64,000 bases of DNA, taken from NCBI GenBank assembly GCA_963702755.1, contig CAVPDZ010000007.1, forward strand, positions 593,547 to 657,546, written 5' to 3'. Of the stretch, positions 18,802 through 28,809 are shown piece after piece. The notes beneath the pieces were generated by a model. That model was not told where the DNA came from. It saw only the letters and a list, made by a program, of their open reading frames with translations, and made no database searches. The stretch is from JAJPKK01 sp963702755. GTDB taxonomy: Bacteria; Pseudomonadota; Alphaproteobacteria; Rhizobiales; Xanthobacteraceae. A program made the position numbers and the translations under genes. The number at the start of each line of letters is the position of its first letter. Position 1 is the stretch's first letter.

Positions 18802-19587
18802 TTATTCCGACCCCCATGGCTTGTGGGCGCGGTCGACGGGACGATCCTCGACGAGATGCGCGCAGCCGGCCTTGTGCGCCCAATAGCGCCACGCGCGCCG
18901 CGTCTCCAGCGAATAGGGTTTGTAGCCTGCGTTGCGGGCCGCGATCTCGCCGTCGTGCAGCGGCTTGATGTCGGAGCCGAGAGCGAGCGCGTTCATCTGC
19001 ACGCGCGCATTGCGCGGCACATAGACCGACATGCGCACCACTTCGATCAGCGAGCGCGCGGCGGCGGCAAAGCCGTGGCCGCGCATCAGGGCGACGTTGT
19101 TGTCGGCGAGGCAGCGCGCGAGGTCGCGCGCCTGCTCCATGTTGGTGACCAGCATGTTGGTGTCGGGGCCGAACCTGTCGGCCATGTCCCACACCGGGAG
19201 GCGCGCGCCCATGAAGCTGCCGGAGTGGATGACCGGGCGCAGCGGCGTCGCCGAGATCGTGAACGGCAGCACGTCTTCGGAATGCGCGTGGACCACGGCC
19301 TGCACGTCGGGCCGGGTCTCGTAGATGCCGCCGTGGATGAAGCGCTCGTGATAAAGCGGCCGGTGGTCGTCGCGAACCGGCGTGCAATCGAGGTTGAACT
19401 CGATGATGTTGTCTTCCTCGACCATTTCGGGCGCGGTCGAGGTGGCGAGAAAAAACCGGCGCGGATTGTCGGGATGACGCACGCTCACATGGCCGTAGGC
19501 ATCGACGACGTTTTCGCGGGCCAGGATGCGGTTCGCGACCACGAGGTCGCGCACCAGGGCAGAGATGGCTGTTGTCTTCTCACTCAT
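18802..19587 (-). CDS. Class II aldolase/adducin domain protein
   Basis: 261 residues from ATG 19587. Zinc ligands typical of the family appear as VVHAHSEDVLPF and LMRGHGFAAAA. Members act as aldolases (fuculose-, ribulose- or threonate-type substrates) or as decarboxylase-like enzymes. The open frame extends further upstream, but that part runs into a palindromic repeat, so the inner ATG is the better start. The gene is immediately upstream of the dihydroxyphthalate-decarboxylase-like gene, hinting at joint use in breakdown of an aromatic or hydroxy acid. Confidence 0.87.
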   Translation of the reverse strand: MSEKTTAISALVRDLVVANRILARENVVDAYGHVSVRHPDNPRRFFLATSTAPEMVEEDNIIEFNLDCTPVRDDHRPLYHERFIHGGIYETRPDVQAVVHAHSEDVLPFTISATPLRPVIHSGSFMGARLPVWDMADRFGPDTNMLVTNMEQARDLARCLADNNVALMRGHGFAAAARSLIEVVRMSVYVPRNARVQMNALALGSDIKPLHDGEIAARNAGYKPYSLETRRAWRYWAHKAGCAHLVEDRPVDRAHKPWGSE

Positions 19588-19621
19588 GGCGGAAAGGACT
19601 GACCGAGCATGTGGTGCCGCG

Positions 19622-19700
19622 CGTAGGGTGGGCAAAGCGAAGCGTGCCCACCGCGAGACGTGGGCACGCGCGGACAAGTCCGCGCTTTGCCCACCCTACG
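19622..19700. repeat. Palindromic interspersed repeat with 18-bp perfect arms
   Basis: The arms CGTAGGGTGGGCAAAGCG (19622-19639) and CGCTTTGCCCACCCTACG (19683-19700) are exact reverse complements. An inner inverted pair GCGTGCCCACC/GTGGGCACGC makes a cruciform-like unit. It fills the space between two minus-strand genes. The GTAGGGTGGGCAAAG arm is a well-known repeat type in Bradyrhizobium-like genomes. Confidence 0.85.
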
Positions 19701-19752
19701 TGATTGCCTCGGGGAATGAAATGCTGGCAGCTGCGTTGTATCGGTCTAGCTT

Positions 19753-20736
19753 TCAGTTCACCGACATGTTCGCGGCGCGGATCACGTCGCCCCAGCGGCG
19801 CGTTTCCTCGCGCAGGAATGCCGCCATCTCCGCAGGACTGCCGCCGACCGGCTGCAGGCCGAGCCGTTCGAGCTGCGCCTTGATGTCGTCGGCGCGGAGG
19901 ATCTCGTCCATGGCCGCGTTGATCCTGGCGATGATCGGGGCGGGCGTATGCGGCGGCGCCGCGATCGCGTTCCAGGTGTCGGAGCGAAAGTCCGGCAGGC
20001 CGGCCTCCGCCATGGTCGGCACGTCCTTCAGCGTTGCCAGGCGCTGAGGCGTCGTCACCGCCAGCATCTTGATGCGGCCGGCGCCATATTGCTCGCGCAC
20101 CGCGTCGATCTGCATGAACAGAAGATCGAGATGGCCGGCGACAAGGTCGTTCATCGCCTGCGCCGTGCCGCGATAGGGGACATGAGTCAGCGATATGCCG
20201 GCGCGGCGCGCGAACAGTTCGGCGGTGAGATGCGGCGTCGTGCCGATGCCCTGGGAACCGTAATCGATCTTGCCGGGATTGGCGCGCGCATAGGCGATCA
20301 GGCCGGCGACGTCGTCGGCCGGAAAATCGCGCCGCACCACGAGCGCATTCGGCATCCGCGTCATGATGATGACGGGCTCGAGCGCCGTCGGATCGAAATT
20401 CAGCTTGCGGTAAAGCAGCACGTTGGTGGTGAGCGGCGCGGGCTGCGCTGACAGGAGTGTGTAACCGTCGGGCTCGGCCGCCGCGACTTCGCCGGCGCCG
20501 AGATTGCCCCCGGCGCCCGGCCGGTTCTCGACCACGACCGGTTGGCCCCATCGCGTCGTAAGGCGCTCGGCAAGGAGCCGCGCAACGATGTCCGGCCCGC
20601 CCGCGGGAGGCGCCGACACGATGATGCGCACCGTCCGCGTCGGATACTCGGCGGCATGGCAAACGATGGGCGCGAGGACACCGACGAGGCACAAGGCTGC
20701 AATTCGGATAAACGCACTCATTGTCCTGCGAGTCAT
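19753..20736 (-). CDS. Tripartite tricarboxylate transporter (Bug/TctC) substrate-binding protein
   Basis: About 327 residues from ATG 20736 (or 322 from ATG 20721). A signal peptide ends near VCHAAEYP. The Bug family pattern is complete: RIIVSAPPAGGPDIVARLLAE, ENRPGAGGNLGAGEV, LTHVPYRGTAQAMNDL, and the closing E-T-R-R-W segment. These periplasmic proteins capture carboxylates. Neither TctA nor TctB membrane genes are nearby, so it is an orphan binding protein, as is common in this family. The open frame continues upstream only because it reads through the repeat at 20746-20853. Confidence 0.9.
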   Translation of the reverse strand: MTRRTMSAFIRIAALCLVGVLAPIVCHAAEYPTRTVRIIVSAPPAGGPDIVARLLAERLTTRWGQPVVVENRPGAGGNLGAGEVAAAEPDGYTLLSAQPAPLTTNVLLYRKLNFDPTALEPVIIMTRMPNALVVRRDFPADDVAGLIAYARANPGKIDYGSQGIGTTPHLTAELFARRAGISLTHVPYRGTAQAMNDLVAGHLDLLFMQIDAVREQYGAGRIKMLAVTTPQRLATLKDVPTMAEAGLPDFRSDTWNAIAAPPHTPAPIIARINAAMDEILRADDIKAQLERLGLQPVGGSPAEMAAFLREETRRWGDVIRAANMSVN

Positions 20737-20745
20737 CCGAAGTCC

Positions 20746-20853
20746 GTCATTCCGGGGCGCGAGCGCAGCTCGCGAGCCCGGAATCCATACTCCGCAGTCC
20801 GTGTTCATGGATTCCGGGCTCGCCTCCGCTGCGCTACGGCGCCCCGGAATGAC
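20746..20853. repeat. Large palindromic interspersed repeat
   Basis: Outer arms GTCATTCCGGGGC (20746-20758) and GCCCCGGAATGAC (20841-20853) match exactly. Inner arms CCCGGAATCCAT and ATGGATTCCGGG flank a short centre. The element lies between two divergent genes, and both reading frames run through it, which creates false N-terminal extensions. A shorter relative is at 3874-3945. Confidence 0.85.
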
Positions 20854-20925
20854 GCCGCATAAGGATCGGCTTCGCAAAAATGTTCGGATATCATTGATCG
20901 CTATTGTCCGCACAGGGAGAGGAAC

Positions 20926-22982
20926 ATGGGTAAGCGTACGCTTCGCATCTTGATGGTCTCATCGCTGCTCGGTCTGTGGCCGTTCGCAGCGTTCGCGGCG
21001 TTCCATCTCGAAGAGGCAACCATTGCCGACATTCACCGCGCGATCCTTGCCCGGGAACTGACGGCGACGCAGCTGGTCGGCCTCTACCTCAAGCGGATCG
21101 AAGCCTATAACGGACAATGCGTCAAAGGAACGGTCGATCCCGCGACCGGCTTCGTGCTCGGCGACATCGAGCCGATCGAGAATGCCGGCAAGCTCGGCGC
21201 CATCATGACGCTCAACATCCGCGGGCAAGCGGTCTCGCACCGATCTCGTCGACAACGATCCCGCGATGCCCGATGCGCTCGAAACCGCGCGTGCGCTCGA
21301 CGAAGAATTCGCCCGCACCGGTCAGCTCAAGGGTCCCCTGCACGGCATCGTCTTCGGCATCAAGGATCAGTTCGACACCTTCGACATGCGCTCGACCAGC
21401 GGCGCCGCCGCGGCCTATGCCAATGATCGCCCGCCGCGGGACGCCGCGATCGTCGCGCGGCTGCGTGCCGCCGGCGCCATCATCCTCGCCAAGACCAACA
21501 TGGGCGAATACGCCTCGGGCGACCGCAGCACGTTCGGCGGCACCACCTGCAATCCCTACGACACCTCGCGCAGTTCGGGTCGATCGAGCGGCGGCTCGGG
21601 GTCCGCGGCTGCCGCCAATCTCGTGACCTGCGCGATCGGCGAGGAGACCGGCCCCTCGGCGCGCAATCCCGCCGCCAACAGCAACCTCGCCGGCATCGTC
21701 GCGACCCACAGCCTGGTGAGCCGCGCCGGCATTATCCCCGCTTCCCTCACGCGCGACCGTCCTGGCCTCCTCTGCCGCACCGTGAAGGATGCCGCGATCG
21801 TGCTCGGCGCCGTCGCCGGCTACGACCCGCGCGACCCCGCGACCGCCGCAAGCGTCGGTCAGATGCCGAGCCGTTCCTATTCGGACTATGCGGCCGGCAC
21901 GAGCCTCCGCGGCGTTCGCATCGGCGTCGTGCGCGAATTCATGAAGGTCCACACCAAGGCCGACGAGGCGAGCGTCGCCATCGCCGAGTCAGCGCTCCGC
22001 GATCTCGCCAAGGCCGGCGCGACGCTCGTCGATCCGGGCCCCGACGGCGCCCTGTTCCAGGATGCGATCGCAGCGATCTTGCCCGCGCTCGATGCGCCGC
22101 TTCTCGGCGCCGTCTACCCAGAGGTTTTCGCGCGCGGCAGCAATCTCACCGAGTTCGGGCATCATTTTCAGCGGCACCGCGAACCTGTCGCCGACGCTCA
22201 CCTTGCGGATCGTCGCGGAGAGCGAGCCTGCCATCTCGGGCGAAGGCTTGTTCGCCATGGAGCAATATCTGCGCGAGCGCGGCGACCGCAGTATCCGCCA
22301 CGTCGCGGACCTGATCGCCAGCTCCACCTTCTACAATCATGCGCCGATCAATGGCGTCACTGCGCCGCCGAAGGGACGGCTCGAAGGTTTGCTCGCGCGC
22401 ACCGAGCGCCTGACGCGCAAGAGCGACGGCAGCACCTACGTGCGCAAGCTCCCCGTCACCGCGCTCGACATCAATGGCTGGCACGCGCAACGCACGGTGC
22501 TGCAGATGCTCGTCAACAAAGTGATGGCGGACAACAGCCTCGATGCCCTCGTTTATCCGACCAAGACCATACCCGCGCCGCAGCTTGCCGCGCCGGTCGA
22601 GCCGACCAATCTCACGACCGTCCGCGAAAAGGTAGCGGTGGTCATCGACGGCGAGGCGTACGAGCGCACGGTCGAGCGCGTCGTCGACCTGCGCGCGCCA
22701 CTGACGCCGCGGCTGAGCTCGAACTCCGGCAGTCCGACCATCGTGGTGCCGGCGGGATTTGTCGCCGAGGTCTATGATCGCGCCACCGTGCGCGGCGCCG
22801 ACGGCAGCAAGCAGCCGGGCGACCTGCTGCCGCCCAAGGCCGTGACGCTGCCGGTCTCGATGGACTTTCTCGGCCGCCCCTTCAGCGAGCCGTTGCTGCT
22901 CCGCATCGCCGCCGCCTACGAGGCGGCGACCCATCATCGCCGCCCGCCCAAGGATTTCGGCCCGCTGCCGGGCGAGCCGTAG
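20926..22982 (+). pseudogene. Amidase-signature family protein, two frameshifts
   Basis: A signal peptide (LLGLWPFAAFAAFHLEE) leads into the amidase fold: TATQLVGLYLKRIEAYN, then the catalytic triad lysine (GIKDQFDTF), the Ser-rich motif SSGRSSGGSGSAAAA and the nucleophile motif EETGPSARNPAAN. The gene reads in three frames: the first to about 21230, the second to about 22160, the third to the stop at 22982. All active-site motifs are intact, so the breaks look like two indels and not ancient decay. Joined length is about 685 residues. The family hydrolyses amides; here probably in the periplasm. Confidence 0.82.
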
Positions 22983-23031
22983 AAGTTGAGTGCGGACCGC
23001 TCACGGCGGTCAGCACCAAAAAATCGCAACG

Positions 23032-23898
23032 CTATTTCGCCTCTTCGACCTCCGTGGCCGTTGCGGGGCCTTCGCCAATGATGAGGATGGTCGTGTCCTC
23101 GTCCCTGGCGCCATCCCAATGCACGCCTTTCGCGAGGTGGGTGACGAAGGTCCCAGGCTTCATCGGGACAGTCAAATGCTCCGGATCGAACTTGTTGCCG
23201 GTGCCGACCCACCAGGTCCCCGAGAGTACCGTGATAAAGCGGTCGTTGGGATGAAAGTGCGGATGGCTGGAATTGCCCTTTTTCCACGTGAGCATTTGCA
23301 CGTAGAGCCCCGGCTTTTCCGGATCGCCCGCGAGCGTCGCTACCCGGTTTCCTCCATTGTCCTTCCACGGAATCTGGTCGGGGGTGAGCAGCGTCAGCGC
23401 GCTCGGATCGCCGCCGGCATAAGGTCCGGTGTTTTTCGGGACTTCGATGTTGGTCGCAGGACCGTAGCCGGCGATCAGATAGGCGCCGGTCTCGTCCTTG
23501 GTGCCGTCCCAATGCACCTTCATGGCGTGATCGATGGAAAATGAGCCCTTCGGCAACCGCGTTGCGTGAGCCGGATCGACCACGGGACCGGTGCCGCGCC
23601 ATCCCGCGCCTTCGATCACGGTGATGAATCGATCGTTCGGATGATAGTGCGCGTTGCCGAAACGGTTCGGCTTGAATTTGTTGATGTAGATATAGAGCCC
23701 GGGCTTGGTCGGATCGCCGTGAAGGATCGTCTGGTTGGTCGCGACTTGATCGGTCGGATCGCGCCACTGGAATTGATCCGGCGTCTTGTAGATGACTGCG
23801 GTCGGATCGAGTTCGACGGCATAGCTCGCGGTGACGATGACCGTGCTCGCCACAGCACCGGCAAGGGCGATACGTAGCGAGGCAAGATAATCGCTCAT
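23032..23898 (-). CDS. Secreted protein with two tandem cupin domains
   Basis: 288 residues with a signal peptide (LAGAVASTVIVTASYA) and two clear internal repeats. Each half has W-x-D/N text, GDPxKPGLYxxxxxxK, a metal-binding HPNDRFITV motif (HYHPNDRFITVIEG and HFHPNDRFITVLSG), and a later HWDGxxDE. The two repeats are about 130 residues apart, so this looks like an internal duplication giving a bicupin. It may bind metal and act as an oxygenase, isomerase or lyase; no substrate can be named. Confidence 0.82.
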   Translation of the reverse strand: MSDYLASLRIALAGAVASTVIVTASYAVELDPTAVIYKTPDQFQWRDPTDQVATNQTILHGDPTKPGLYIYINKFKPNRFGNAHYHPNDRFITVIEGAGWRGTGPVVDPAHATRLPKGSFSIDHAMKVHWDGTKDETGAYLIAGYGPATNIEVPKNTGPYAGGDPSALTLLTPDQIPWKDNGGNRVATLAGDPEKPGLYVQMLTWKKGNSSHPHFHPNDRFITVLSGTWWVGTGNKFDPEHLTVPMKPGTFVTHLAKGVHWDGARDEDTTILIIGEGPATATEVEEAK

Positions 23899-23990
23899 CC
23901 TGTTCCTCCTGTTTTCCCGAAGCCGTCAGCCGCATTTCCGCAATCGCTGCGCCGTCGGCACTCTGCGCTTCGAAGTCCTGTTATCAGTTT

Positions 23991-25038
23991 TTACGCCAAC
24001 GCTGGCGCGAACTGCGGCTTGCGGAACGGCTCGATGATTTCTTGCTTGATCGCGGCGATCTGCTCCTCGCTCGGCGCCATTTTGAACAGGAACAGCTCGA
24101 TCCCCATGTCGCGATAGGCCGAGAGCTGTTCGCGCACCTGCTCGGGCGGACCCGACGCATCCGCATTTCATCGCGGGGCCGACGATCTTGGTCATGATCT
24201 TTCGCGCTTCCGCCTCCGAGCCGTTGGTGGTGAGAAGGCGTGCCGCCGCCTCTTTCGCTTTTTCGGCCGAAGGGCCGAAGGCGACGAAGGGATTGAACGC
24301 GTAGCGCACCTTGCGGCCGTAACGCGCCGCGATCCGGTCCATAGTGTCGATGGAGTGCCGCAGGCTCGCCATGACATCCTGCACCGTTTCCGCCTCCTTG
24401 TCGTAGTCGAGGAACCACCAATCGCCGGTCCTCGCGACCATCTCAAGCCCGCGCGGGCTGCGGCTTGCCGTGAAGATCTCGGGGAGCTGGGGCGTCGCCG
24501 GGCGCAACAGCAATTGCGCCTCGTCGACTTGGTAGAATTTCCCGCGGTAGGAGAACGGCGTGGTGCTCCACATGCCACGCAGAATGTCGACGAACTCTTC
24601 AGCACGGATATAGCGGTCGTCGTTTTCGAGCAGCGCATCGCCGCCGAACATGTGATGTTCTTCGACGTTCCACCCGGTCACGAGATTGATCGCGGTACGA
24701 CCGAGCGTCATCCGGTCGAGCGAGGCCGCCATCTTGGCGATCAGCTGCGGATGCCAGAGCCCCGGGTGAACCGCCGTCATTGTCTTGATGCGGGTCGTCC
24801 ACGAACTCACCGCCGCAGCCAGGATCCAGGCCTCGAAGTCCGCGCCGAGATGGCGTTCCGCGAACAGGATGATGTCGAAGCCCGCGCGATCGGCGGCACA
24901 CAACACGTTCTTCGCGAGCGTAAACGCCGGATCGACCTCGGAGGGCGGCAGCGGCCGCAACGCACCTGCGATCGACTGCTCGATTTCCTTGGATCCCGCG
25001 GTCACATGCGGGACCGGCGCATAGAGACCAAATTGCAT
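23991..25038 (-). CDS. LLM-class flavin-dependent oxidoreductase, one frameshift
   Basis: Corrected length is 348 residues. The luciferase-like barrel is seen in QFGLYAPVPHV, AADRAGFDIILFAERHLG, INLVTGWNVEEHHMFGG (flavin site) and EIFTASRSPRGLEMVAR. The frame breaks at about 24165: ATGAAATGCGGATGCGTC has one extra G. Without it the text continues DASGPPEQVREQLSAYRDMG and ends FRKPQFAPALA at the stop at 23991. FMNH2 and O2 are the usual cofactors. Upstream and divergent is an NMT1-type transporter protein, a frequent setting for oxidative desulfonation or nitrogen scavenging, but the substrate is open. Confidence 0.82.
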
Positions 25039-25183
25039 TGCGCCACTCCGTCGGCACTGCCCGTGGCATGGACCTTGCCCACAGGCTTGAGTAGCTTAGC
25101 GGAGAACGAGCGCCCGACGCATTACGAATCCGCAGCCCGGCTGCGCAATTCTTCTCTCTGCGAGGGCGCTAAACGAGGGGTCG

Positions 25184-26203
25184 TTGATGGCGGTCGATCG
25201 ACCAGCGTTGGCTCAACTGTTCCTATGCTGGCTCACCAGATTGCCCGCCAAGATAGCGGTCGCGTCCCTGACGTGCGGCCTCGTGTCGGGCAGCGCCCTT
25301 GCCGAAACCAAGATCACCGTCGGCGTCGTCAGTCCTGGCACGTCGCAGTGGCCGCAATATATCGCCGAGGAGCTCGGCTGGTTCAAAGAGCGCGGCCTGA
25401 GCATCGAGATGCAAAGCGTCGGCAGCAGCACCGCGCTGCAGCTCGCCGCCGGTTCGATCGACCTCGCGCACAGCGGCTTTCCGGAATTCATCCGCGCCAC
25501 CAACCAGGGCGCGCATATCAAGATCGTCATCAACGACATCAGCGTGCCGCCCTACACGGTCTACGCCAAGCCCGCGATCAAGACGGTCGCCGATTTGCGT
25601 GGAAAGACCGTCAGCATTGGCGGCGTCAAGGACGTGACGCTCATCTATGTGCGGCCGATGCTTGCGGCTGCGAGCCTCGGCTCGAAGGATGTCGACTTCG
25701 TCTTTGCCAAGGCCGCGGGCGATCGCTTTGCTGCGCTGTTATCCGGCGCAGTCGATGCGGCAATTCTCAATCCGCCGTCGTCGTTCCGCGCCGCCGACCT
25801 CGGCTTCGTCGCTCTCGGCGAGATCAAGGACTATATCCACGAATTCCCCTTCACCATGTGGGCGGCGAATTCGGATTGGGCGGCGAGGAACAGGCCGGCT
25901 CTCGTTGCTTTCACCAGGATTTATCTCGATGGGGTGCGCTGGCTCTACGATCCCGACAACAAGGAAAAGGCCGTCGACATTCTCATCAAGTACGCAAGGC
26001 AAAGCCGCAAGGATGCCGCGGATTCCTACGACTACTATTTCGGCAAGCTCCACGGGTTCAGCACGGACGGCCGCCTGCGCGAGGATGCCTACCGGCAAAT
26101 GACCGCAGGCATGATCGAGCTCGGCGACCTCACCGCGCCGGTCCCGCCCATGGCGAAATTCTTCGACGGCAGTTTCGTCGAGGAAGCCGCGGAGGCTCAT
26201 TGA
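25184..26203 (+). CDS. NMT1/SsuA-type ABC transporter substrate-binding protein (copy 1)
   Basis: 339 residues with a signal peptide ending near GSALAETK. The fold is the NitT/TauT type: GVVSPGTSQWPQYIAEELG, AGSIDLAHSGFPEFIRATNQG, KTVADLRGKTVSIGGVKD. It overlaps the following SDR gene by one base (TGATG), so the two are translationally coupled. A close paralogue follows the SDR at 26979; the pair share the same length, motifs and order and probably arose by duplication. Confidence 0.9.
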   Translation: MMAVDRPALAQLFLCWLTRLPAKIAVASLTCGLVSGSALAETKITVGVVSPGTSQWPQYIAEELGWFKERGLSIEMQSVGSSTALQLAAGSIDLAHSGFPEFIRATNQGAHIKIVINDISVPPYTVYAKPAIKTVADLRGKTVSIGGVKDVTLIYVRPMLAAASLGSKDVDFVFAKAAGDRFAALLSGAVDAAILNPPSSFRAADLGFVALGEIKDYIHEFPFTMWAANSDWAARNRPALVAFTRIYLDGVRWLYDPDNKEKAVDILIKYARQSRKDAADSYDYYFGKLHGFSTDGRLREDAYRQMTAGMIELGDLTAPVPPMAKFFDGSFVEEAAEAH

Positions 26204-26958
26204 TGAGCGGGCTCGCGAACAACGATGCGGTGGTCGTCACCGGCGCAGCGCAAGGCATCGGGCGCGCGATCGCATTGGCGCTCGCGGCGAAATCGGCGCG
26301 CCTCGCGCTCTGGGACGTCAACGAAGCGGGTCTCGCCGAAACCGCGGCCGCCTGTGCTGCCATCGGGTCGAAGCCGATCTGCCACAAGGTCGACGTTTCG
26401 GACGACAATGCCGTGCGCGCCGCGGCGAAGAGCGTTATCGCGACCTACGGCGTCCCGTTTGGTCTCGTGAACAACGCCGGCATTTTCCCGCGCGCCACGA
26501 TCCTCGATTCGACCCCGGAGTTGTGGCGTTCGGTGTTGGGTGTGAACCTGCTGGGCATGGTGTTCTGCGCCCAGGCGCTGGTCCCGTCGATGATGGCGCA
26601 GAAGCGCGGCGCCGTCGTCAATCTCGCGTCCGGTCGCGCGCTGCAAGGAACGCCGCGCGGCGCGCACTATGCGGCGTCCAAGGCCGGCGTGGTGTCGTTG
26701 ACGAAATCGATGGCGTTGGAATTCGCCTCGGGCGGCATTCGCGTCAATGCGGTCATTCCCGGCATCACCGAAACGGCGCAGCCGCTCGCGGATATGACGC
26801 TTGAAGAACTCCATGCGCTGGGCGGCAAATTTCCGCTCGGCCGCGCCGGTCAGCCCGATGACATCGCCGACGTCGTCGTGTTCCTGCTCAGCGATGCGTC
26901 CCGCTACATGACCGGGCAGTCGGTCGCGGTGAACGGCGGCGCGATCATGATTCCGTGA
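26203..26958 (+). CDS. Short-chain dehydrogenase/reductase
   Basis: 251 residues. The start ATG 26203 overlaps the stop of the binding-protein gene. Classical SDR motifs: TGAAQGIGRAIALA (cofactor glycines), NNAGIFPR, catalytic Tyr-Lys in YAASKAG, and the C-terminal LLSDASRYMTGQSVAVNGG. An Asp after the second strand (LWDVNEAG) favours NAD+ over NADP+. It probably oxidises or reduces the compound taken up by the flanking transport proteins; that link is inferred from the overlap and the tight spacing on both sides. Confidence 0.92.
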   Translation: MSGLANNDAVVVTGAAQGIGRAIALALAAKSARLALWDVNEAGLAETAAACAAIGSKPICHKVDVSDDNAVRAAAKSVIATYGVPFGLVNNAGIFPRATILDSTPELWRSVLGVNLLGMVFCAQALVPSMMAQKRGAVVNLASGRALQGTPRGAHYAASKAGVVSLTKSMALEFASGGIRVNAVIPGITETAQPLADMTLEELHALGGKFPLGRAGQPDDIADVVVFLLSDASRYMTGQSVAVNGGAIMIP

Positions 26959-26978
26959 GCTTCGGCAAGGAGAGAGCC

Positions 26979-27980
26979 ATGACTGATGCCAAGCACCAGG
27001 TTCGCCGCGCGGGCATCGCGCTGGCGGCCGCCATCATGATGTCGGCGGCTTCGCTGGCCCCGCGGGCTCATGCCGAAAGCCAGATCATCGAAGGCTTCGT
27101 CAGTCACGGCGCCCTGCAATGGCCGGAGTACATCGCCAGCGAGTTCGGCTGGTTCAAGGCCAACGGCGTCAGCGTCGACATGCTGGTCGTGGGTTCAGGG
27201 GCGGCCCAGCAGCTCGCCGCCGGCGCGCTGAACCTCGGCTACAGCGGCTTTCCCGACTTCGTGCGCGCCGCCAACCAGGGCGCGCCGGTGAAGATCGTGA
27301 TCAACGGCATTTCCTCGCCGCCCTATGCCGTCTACGCGAAGCCGGCGATCAAGCGCATCGCCGATCTCAAGGGCAAGACCGTGAGCATCGGCGGCGGCAA
27401 GGACATCACCCTCGTCTACATGGAGGCTTTTATCGGCTCGGCGGGACTGAAGGCCGCCGATGTCGATTTCGTCTACGCCAAGGCGACGCAGGATCGCCTG
27501 GCGGCGCTGATATCGGGCGGCGCCGACGCGGCCATCCTCTATCCGCCGTCGTCGTTCCGCGCCGGCGCCGCCGGCTACACGGATCTCGGCGATATCGAGC
27601 CGCATCTGAAGGGTTTTCCGTTCACCGTCTGGGCGGCGAACACCACCTGGGCGGCGAAGAACCAGGAGGCCATGCGCGGCTACGTCAAAGCTTATAGCCG
27701 TGCGGTCGGCTGGCTCTACGATGCAAAGAACAAGGCGCAGGCGGTCGACATCCTGGTGAAGTTCGCGAACCAGGATCGCAAGGATGCGAGCGATACCTAC
27801 GACTACTTCGTCACCAAGCTGCGCGCTTTCAGCATCGATGGGCAGATCGGCGCGGACAGCTACAAGAAAATGACCGACGCGCTTGTCGGCCTCGGCGACC
27901 TTGCGCTCCCCGTTCCGCCTGCCGACAAGTTCTACGATCCGTCCTTCGTCAAAGCCGCCTGGTCGACGACAAGCAACTGA
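26979..27980 (+). CDS. NMT1/SsuA-type ABC transporter substrate-binding protein (copy 2)
   Basis: About 333 residues; ATG 26979 is chosen because AAGGAGAG lies just upstream and a signal peptide follows (LAPRAHAES). Motifs parallel those of copy 1: WPEYIASEFGWFKANGV, LNLGYSGFPDFVRAANQGA, IADLKGKTVSIGGGKD, ILYPPSSFRAG. The paralogue lies just upstream of the SDR, so two related sensors for similar ligands bracket one enzyme. No ATPase gene is in the cluster. Confidence 0.9.
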   Translation: MTDAKHQVRRAGIALAAAIMMSAASLAPRAHAESQIIEGFVSHGALQWPEYIASEFGWFKANGVSVDMLVVGSGAAQQLAAGALNLGYSGFPDFVRAANQGAPVKIVINGISSPPYAVYAKPAIKRIADLKGKTVSIGGGKDITLVYMEAFIGSAGLKAADVDFVYAKATQDRLAALISGGADAAILYPPSSFRAGAAGYTDLGDIEPHLKGFPFTVWAANTTWAAKNQEAMRGYVKAYSRAVGWLYDAKNKAQAVDILVKFANQDRKDASDTYDYFVTKLRAFSIDGQIGADSYKKMTDALVGLGDLALPVPPADKFYDPSFVKAAWSTTSN

Positions 27981-28050
27981 CGAGTAGGGTGTTGCGCGCC
28001 TGTGCGGCGCGAGCGGACGAATTGGCAGGGCTGTTGTGCGAGGCGTCGGC

Positions 28051-28809
28051 TCAGCGCCGGAATGCCCAGCCCGTCATCCGGCGTTCCAATACCGCGCACA
28101 GCACATAGAGGACGATGCTCATCCCGGCGACGAGAAGGAGCCCGGCGAAAACCAGCGGCACCTGGAAACGCGACGCCGCCGACAGCATCAGAAACCCTAT
28201 CCCCTTGTTGGCAGCGACGGTCTCGGAAATGACCGATCCGATGAAGGCGAGCGTGATCGCGATCTTCAGTGCTGCGAAGAGGTACGGCATCGATTGGGGA
28301 ATGCCGACCTTGCGAATGACGTCGAAGCGGCTCGCGCCCAGCACACGAAGCACGTCACGCATTTCCGGTTCGACGCTGGCGAGCCCGGTCGCGACGTTCA
28401 CCGTGATCGGAAAGAAGGAAATCACGAACGCGGTGATGATGGCGGGGACGGTGCCGATGCCGCACCAGATCACGACCACCGGAACCAGCGCGACCTTGGG
28501 GACCGCATTGAATCCGATCAGCAGCGGGTAAACCGTCTCGTAGACGCCAAGCGAACTCCCTACCGCGATGCCGAGCAAGACGCCGATGACGATCGCGATG
28601 CCAAATCCCGCGACTGTGGTCAGCAGGGTCTGCACGCCGTGGATGAACAACGGCTCGCGGAATTGGACCATGGCCTCGAAAATCTGGGTCGGCGCCGGCA
28701 GCACGAAAGCGGGGATCGAAAACAACCGGCAGCTCAGCTCCCACACCAGCAACAAGCCGATAGCGGCGAGCCACGGACGGGCCCGCTTGATGATCATGAC
28801 CGTGTTCAT
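28051..28809 (-). CDS. ABC transporter permease (SsuC/TauC type)
   Basis: 252 residues with about six hydrophobic segments and the inner-membrane EAA loop near LRVLGASRFDVIRKVGIPQSM, which docks the ATPase. It is on the opposite strand to the binding-protein genes on either side. It is the only membrane subunit in this cluster; it may serve the NMT1-type binding proteins at 25.2, 27.0 and 30.6 kb together with an ATPase encoded elsewhere. Confidence 0.9.
   Translation of the reverse strand: MNTVMIIKRARPWLAAIGLLLVWELSCRLFSIPAFVLPAPTQIFEAMVQFREPLFIHGVQTLLTTVAGFGIAIVIGVLLGIAVGSSLGVYETVYPLLIGFNAVPKVALVPVVVIWCGIGTVPAIITAFVISFFPITVNVATGLASVEPEMRDVLRVLGASRFDVIRKVGIPQSMPYLFAALKIAITLAFIGSVISETVAANKGIGFLMLSAASRFQVPLVFAGLLLVAGMSIVLYVLCAVLERRMTGWAFRR

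Noticed and set aside
24355..26202. Long N-terminal extension of the SDR open frame
   Set aside because: It covers an LLM gene on the other strand and a binding-protein gene in another frame. The SDR starts at ATG 26203.
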